Below are positions 60,936 to 64,000 of a stretch of 64,000 nt of DNA, one piece after another (positions within the stretch are counted from its first letter, which is position 1; each line of letters starts with the position of its first letter). The position numbers and the translations under genes were made by a program. Source of the DNA: Neocallimastix lanati (nom. inval.) (Eukaryota > Neocallimastigomycota > Neocallimastigomycetes > Neocallimastigales > Neocallimastigaceae); the NCBI GenBank assembly GCA_016946835.1, contig JACVTC010000209.1:125975-189974 (forward strand). Direction: 5' to 3'. The notes beneath the pieces were generated by a model. The model was given only the letters and a program-made list of their open reading frames with translations, was not told where the DNA came from and ran no database searches.

Positions 60936-63900
60936 TCAAGCTTCTCTGTAAGCGGAGTTAAACTTTACTAAATTTTTAAAGTGAACATTCCTATCGAGTT
61001 GCTTTCCAGTCTTCTGATCGATTAGGGTTGCCGTGTTGAATTGAATTTTTAAAATTTTAAATGGTCCATTGTAATATGGTTCTAGCTTAGTGCGGCTAAA
61101 GTTTCTAACAAGAACAAGATCACCAGCCTTTAATTCTTTTCCTTTTTTCATACTTATTTGTTCTTCTCGTCTTGTTGCCCAATACTTGTTAGCATTCTTC
61201 ACATTTTCGCATGCTTCTCTAGTCCATTGATAATGACGAACAAATTTTTCCATTAAAATTTCATCATATGATTTACCTGCATTTTCAATTGTTCTTATGG
61301 CTATATCATAAGGCTGTTGGTCTTCTCTTCCATATACTAATTCAAAACTAGAATGTCCAGTAGCTGTATTTTTGGTAGTTCGAAGTGCCCATAAAGCAGA
61401 AGGTAAAACTTCATCCCAATCTTGATTTTTCCTTCCTAATAAACGAAGCAATTTTCCAATTTCTTTATTTCGGTTTTCAGTGAGACCATTGGATTCAGGG
61501 TAATAGGTAGCTATGAATTTTACATAAACATCATAAAGGTCAAGAAAGATTTTTGTCATGTCGGAGGTGAATTGGACTCCATTATCAGTAGTAATAACTT
61601 GAGGCACACCATGTCTTGCAAAAACGTTTATTAAAAATTTAATTACATCATAGGAAGTTATATTCTCAGTGGGTTCAGCTTCAACCCATTTGGTGAAATA
61701 ATCAACTGTAACGATAATATATTGATTGTTATTTCTTGTTTTTGGCAAAGGTCCTATAATATCTAATCCTAAATGCACAAAGGGACCCTCCACTTTAGTT
61801 GGATGGTTTTCGGTTGGTTCTGGATATGGTTGAGGACGATTTAACTGGCATTTTTCACAATTACTAACAATTCTTTTGATATCTTTAATCATATGATTCC
61901 AATAAAAGTTTTTCTTAAGTCTTTGATATGTTTTGTAATATCCTTCGTGGCCAATATTATGAGCTTCTAAAATTAATTTAAACCTTTCATTTTCGTCCGT
62001 TATTAATTTTCTATAATTTCCATTGTCGATAAAGTAATCTTCACCATCAATAACAGTAAACTTTTCATTAATAAATTCCTTTATAACCTTAGATAATAAT
62101 TCTTCATTATTTCCATTAGTAATTTTTGTTAATAATATCTTTCTCTCTTCCTTACTTTTCATTCTTGAAAGAGCATCAGCTAACACATTCTTTTTGCCTG
62201 ATTCATATTTTATATTAATTCCAAGCATACTAGCGGTTAGACACCATCTTGTTTGCCTTGCATTCAAAGGTTCTTTATTCTTAAATAAACCAACTAATGG
62301 TTTATGATCTGTGTAAATAGTTGTAGGTAATGGATTTCCTTCAATATAAGATTTAAATTTAGTCATACAGTAAAACAAAGCGGTTCCTTCCAAATCGGTA
62401 ATACCATAATTCTTTTCAGCTTTCTTTAAACTTCTACTTATAAAGTGTATTGGATGCTCCTTACCGGTTTCTTCTTCTTTTTGTAAAAGAACTCCACCAA
62501 TTCCATTATACGAAGCATCAGTTCTAATGATAAAAGGTTTGTCAAATGACGGAAATTTTAGAATAGGTGCATTGATTAATTTTTCTTTTAGGAGTTCAAA
62601 GCTTTCTTGTTGTTCTTTATTCCATTCATATTTAGTATTATTTTTCAATAATTTACATAAAGGTGAGGTAATTTGAGCATATTTAGGAATAAAGTCACGA
62701 TAATATCCTACTGCTCCTAGAAATGATCTTAATTCATGAATTGATGAAGGGGCTTCCCACTTCTTAATAGCTGTTATTTTACTTTCCATGGGACTTAATC
62801 CTTTAGTAGTAAGTTTGTGACCTAATACATCAACTTCAGTTTGAAGAAAATGGCACTTTTCAATATTAATTTTTAACTTGTTTTCTTTAAATACTTCTAA
62901 TACTTGTTTAATATGAATTAAATGTTCTTCGATACTTTTTGAATAGATCAAAACATCATCAATAAATACGTAAACAAATTCACCAATAAAAGGGAATAAA
63001 ATTTTATTCATTTCTCTTTGGAAGGTTGAGGGAGCTCCAGTAAGTCCAAAAGGCATAACCTTAAATTGATAATTTCCAAACTTAGTAGTGAAAGTGGTTA
63101 CTTCAACGCTTTCTTCATCCATTAAGATTTGGTGAAAACCAGAAAATAAATCAAGAGTTGTAAATATTTTAGCTCCTCCGAGACTATCAAAAATTTCATC
63201 TATATATGGAACTGAATAAGAATCTTTTTCTGTCATATCATTGACTTTTCGGTAGTCAATGCACAAGCGCCACTTTCCATTGTGTTTTAGAATAAGTACT
63301 ACTGGAGATGACCATTCTGAACAGGATGGTTCTATCAATCCTTTCTTAATAAGTTTTGTAAGTTCTTCTTTTAAGATATCTGATTTTAATTTAGTTAACC
63401 TATAACTTCTTAATTTTACTGGCTTTGAATTTGCTTTTAAACGGATCTTATGTGGTGAAAGTTTAGAAGGAGTTAGTTCTTCTGTTGAAGTGGCAACTAT
63501 GTCAATCATTTCTTTGAGAATTTTAATAATTTGTTCTTTATAATCTTTATTTAAGGTACTTAAAAATTCATCACTCTCAATAAATTCCATTGGAGTTAAT
63601 TCCTTTATAATTTCCTTTTCATTATTCGTTTCTTTAACTTTTCTAATAGTGCAAATTATACTTTCTTCATCATAATATTGATTATTTATTTTAGCTATTT
63701 CTTCGTATTCACTTTCTGACAAAAGTTTACATAAACTGTTTAAGGTCGGATGAATAAATAAACAATGATCGATTTGAGTTTTAAAGTTTATTAACATATC
63801 ATAAAATGAGTCTTCTTTCTCAATAATTCTAAAGTCCGCATTAAATTCATAATTATTAATTTTTACTGGTAATCGAACAATAATTCCTTCCGAGTATTCT

Positions 63901-64000
63901 TCATCTTGTGTTGCTAGTTGGATTCTTCCACGACTTTTTCCAACTGTTTTCATATTCACCAGGTAATTTATCAAAATACTGCTTAGTAACGATGCATAGG
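60936..64000 (-). CDS. Ty3/gypsy pol polyprotein (partial, open at the right edge)
   Basis: The frame is open from the window edge to the stop at 60936, with no internal stops; about 1012 residues are counted from 63974. Order: C-terminal part of a protease-like region (1-75, active-site DTG/DSG off the window), then reverse transcriptase (about 180-390, PFGLTGAP and catalytic FIDD at 337-340). Next is RNase H (about 480-605, D486, E529, D556, D600). The integrase has a zinc-binding H672-x3-H676...C706-x2-C709 and the triad D738, D797, E833, with exactly 35 residues between the last two. A GPF motif (YNGPFKI) lies near the C-terminus; no chromodomain is seen. Because the frame continues upstream of 63974, that position is not a real start. 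Apparently intact and possibly active. Confidence 0.92.
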   Translation of the reverse strand, partial: YASLLSSILINYLVNMKTVGKSRGRIQLATQDEEYSEGIIVRLPVKINNYEFNADFRIIEKEDSFYDMLINFKTQIDHCLFIHPTLNSLCKLLSESEYEEIAKINNQYYDEESIICTIRKVKETNNEKEIIKELTPMEFIESDEFLSTLNKDYKEQIIKILKEMIDIVATSTEELTPSKLSPHKIRLKANSKPVKLRSYRLTKLKSDILKEELTKLIKKGLIEPSCSEWSSPVVLILKHNGKWRLCIDYRKVNDMTEKDSYSVPYIDEIFDSLGGAKIFTTLDLFSGFHQILMDEESVEVTTFTTKFGNYQFKVMPFGLTGAPSTFQREMNKILFPFIGEFVYVFIDDVLIYSKSIEEHLIHIKQVLEVFKENKLKINIEKCHFLQTEVDVLGHKLTTKGLSPMESKITAIKKWEAPSSIHELRSFLGAVGYYRDFIPKYAQITSPLCKLLKNNTKYEWNKEQQESFELLKEKLINAPILKFPSFDKPFIIRTDASYNGIGGVLLQKEEETGKEHPIHFISRSLKKAEKNYGITDLEGTALFYCMTKFKSYIEGNPLPTTIYTDHKPLVGLFKNKEPLNARQTRWCLTASMLGINIKYESGKKNVLADALSRMKSKEERKILLTKITNGNNEELLSKVIKEFINEKFTVIDGEDYFIDNGNYRKLITDENERFKLILEAHNIGHEGYYKTYQRLKKNFYWNHMIKDIKRIVSNCEKCQLNRPQPYPEPTENHPTKVEGPFVHLGLDIIGPLPKTRNNNQYIIVTVDYFTKWVEAEPTENITSYDVIKFLINVFARHGVPQVITTDNGVQFTSDMTKIFLDLYDVYVKFIATYYPESNGLTENRNKEIGKLLRLLGRKNQDWDEVLPSALWALRTTKNTATGHSSFELVYGREDQQPYDIAIRTIENAGKSYDEILMEKFVRHYQWTREACENVKNANKYWATRREEQISMKKGKELKAGDLVLVRNFSRTKLEPYYNGPFKILKIQFNTATLIDQKTGKQLDRNVHFKNLVKFNSAYREA

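Overview
The window looks like an extremely AT-rich eukaryotic genome. It has long A and T homopolymers, trinucleotide, pentanucleotide and heptanucleotide microsatellites, short AT-rich spliceosomal introns (about 110 bp, GT..AG) and eukaryotic transposons. These are FLYWCH-type Mutator-like DNA transposons (MULEs), LINEs, a Ty3/gypsy element, Ty1/copia remnants and a tRNA-derived SINE. With a family of secreted leucine-rich-repeat proteins made of near-identical blocks, this best fits an anaerobic gut fungus (Neocallimastigomycota). That assignment is inference. I see no bacterial or viral genes.

The host genes are four two-exon paralogues, called B, A, C and D here in window order. Each has a 143-bp first exon coding for a signal peptide, an intron of 109-110 bp, and a long second exon built from 170-codon (510-bp) LRR blocks. 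Block numbers are 8 (B, 1876-6118, minus), 4 (A, 11819-14022, minus), 5 (C, 26591-29304, minus) and 6 (D, 50476-53699, plus). All four reading frames are open. Each lies in a larger repeated unit: a conserved upstream block with GAATATTC palindromes and a TATA box, then the gene, then a conserved downstream block. A and B are adjacent tandem units. C is a third unit in the same orientation. A gene-less scrap of a fifth unit lies at 35188-35590. D is an inverted single unit (47901-55609) whose two ends coincide exactly with the A/B unit junction near 9908/9909.

Transposons fill most of the rest. MULE1 (14527-19824, intact transposase, 9-bp target duplication) split the upstream block of A. MULE2 (29806-34029, decayed transposase, 9-bp duplication) split that of C at a site only about 21 bp away in paralogous coordinates. 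MULE3 (36611-42194, 9-bp duplication) is nested in a small terminal-inverted-repeat element (36488-42635). An internally deleted copy of MULE1 lies at 45923-46622, next to a 330-bp MITE. LINE debris occupies 1-911, 20650-25302 and 34906-35090. A SINE with a tRNA-like head sits at 9009-9462, and the unit D copy keeps its empty site. A Ty3/gypsy polyprotein runs off the right edge (60936-64000).

The stretches 42636-45592, 46624-47900 and 55610-60935 carry no gene that I can support. They hold repeats, hairpins, a possible solo LTR (56796-58234) and a striking cloverleaf-like set of perfect stems at 55670-55840. The window is a natural record of how a repeat-protein family is copied, resized and re-flanked by mobile DNA.
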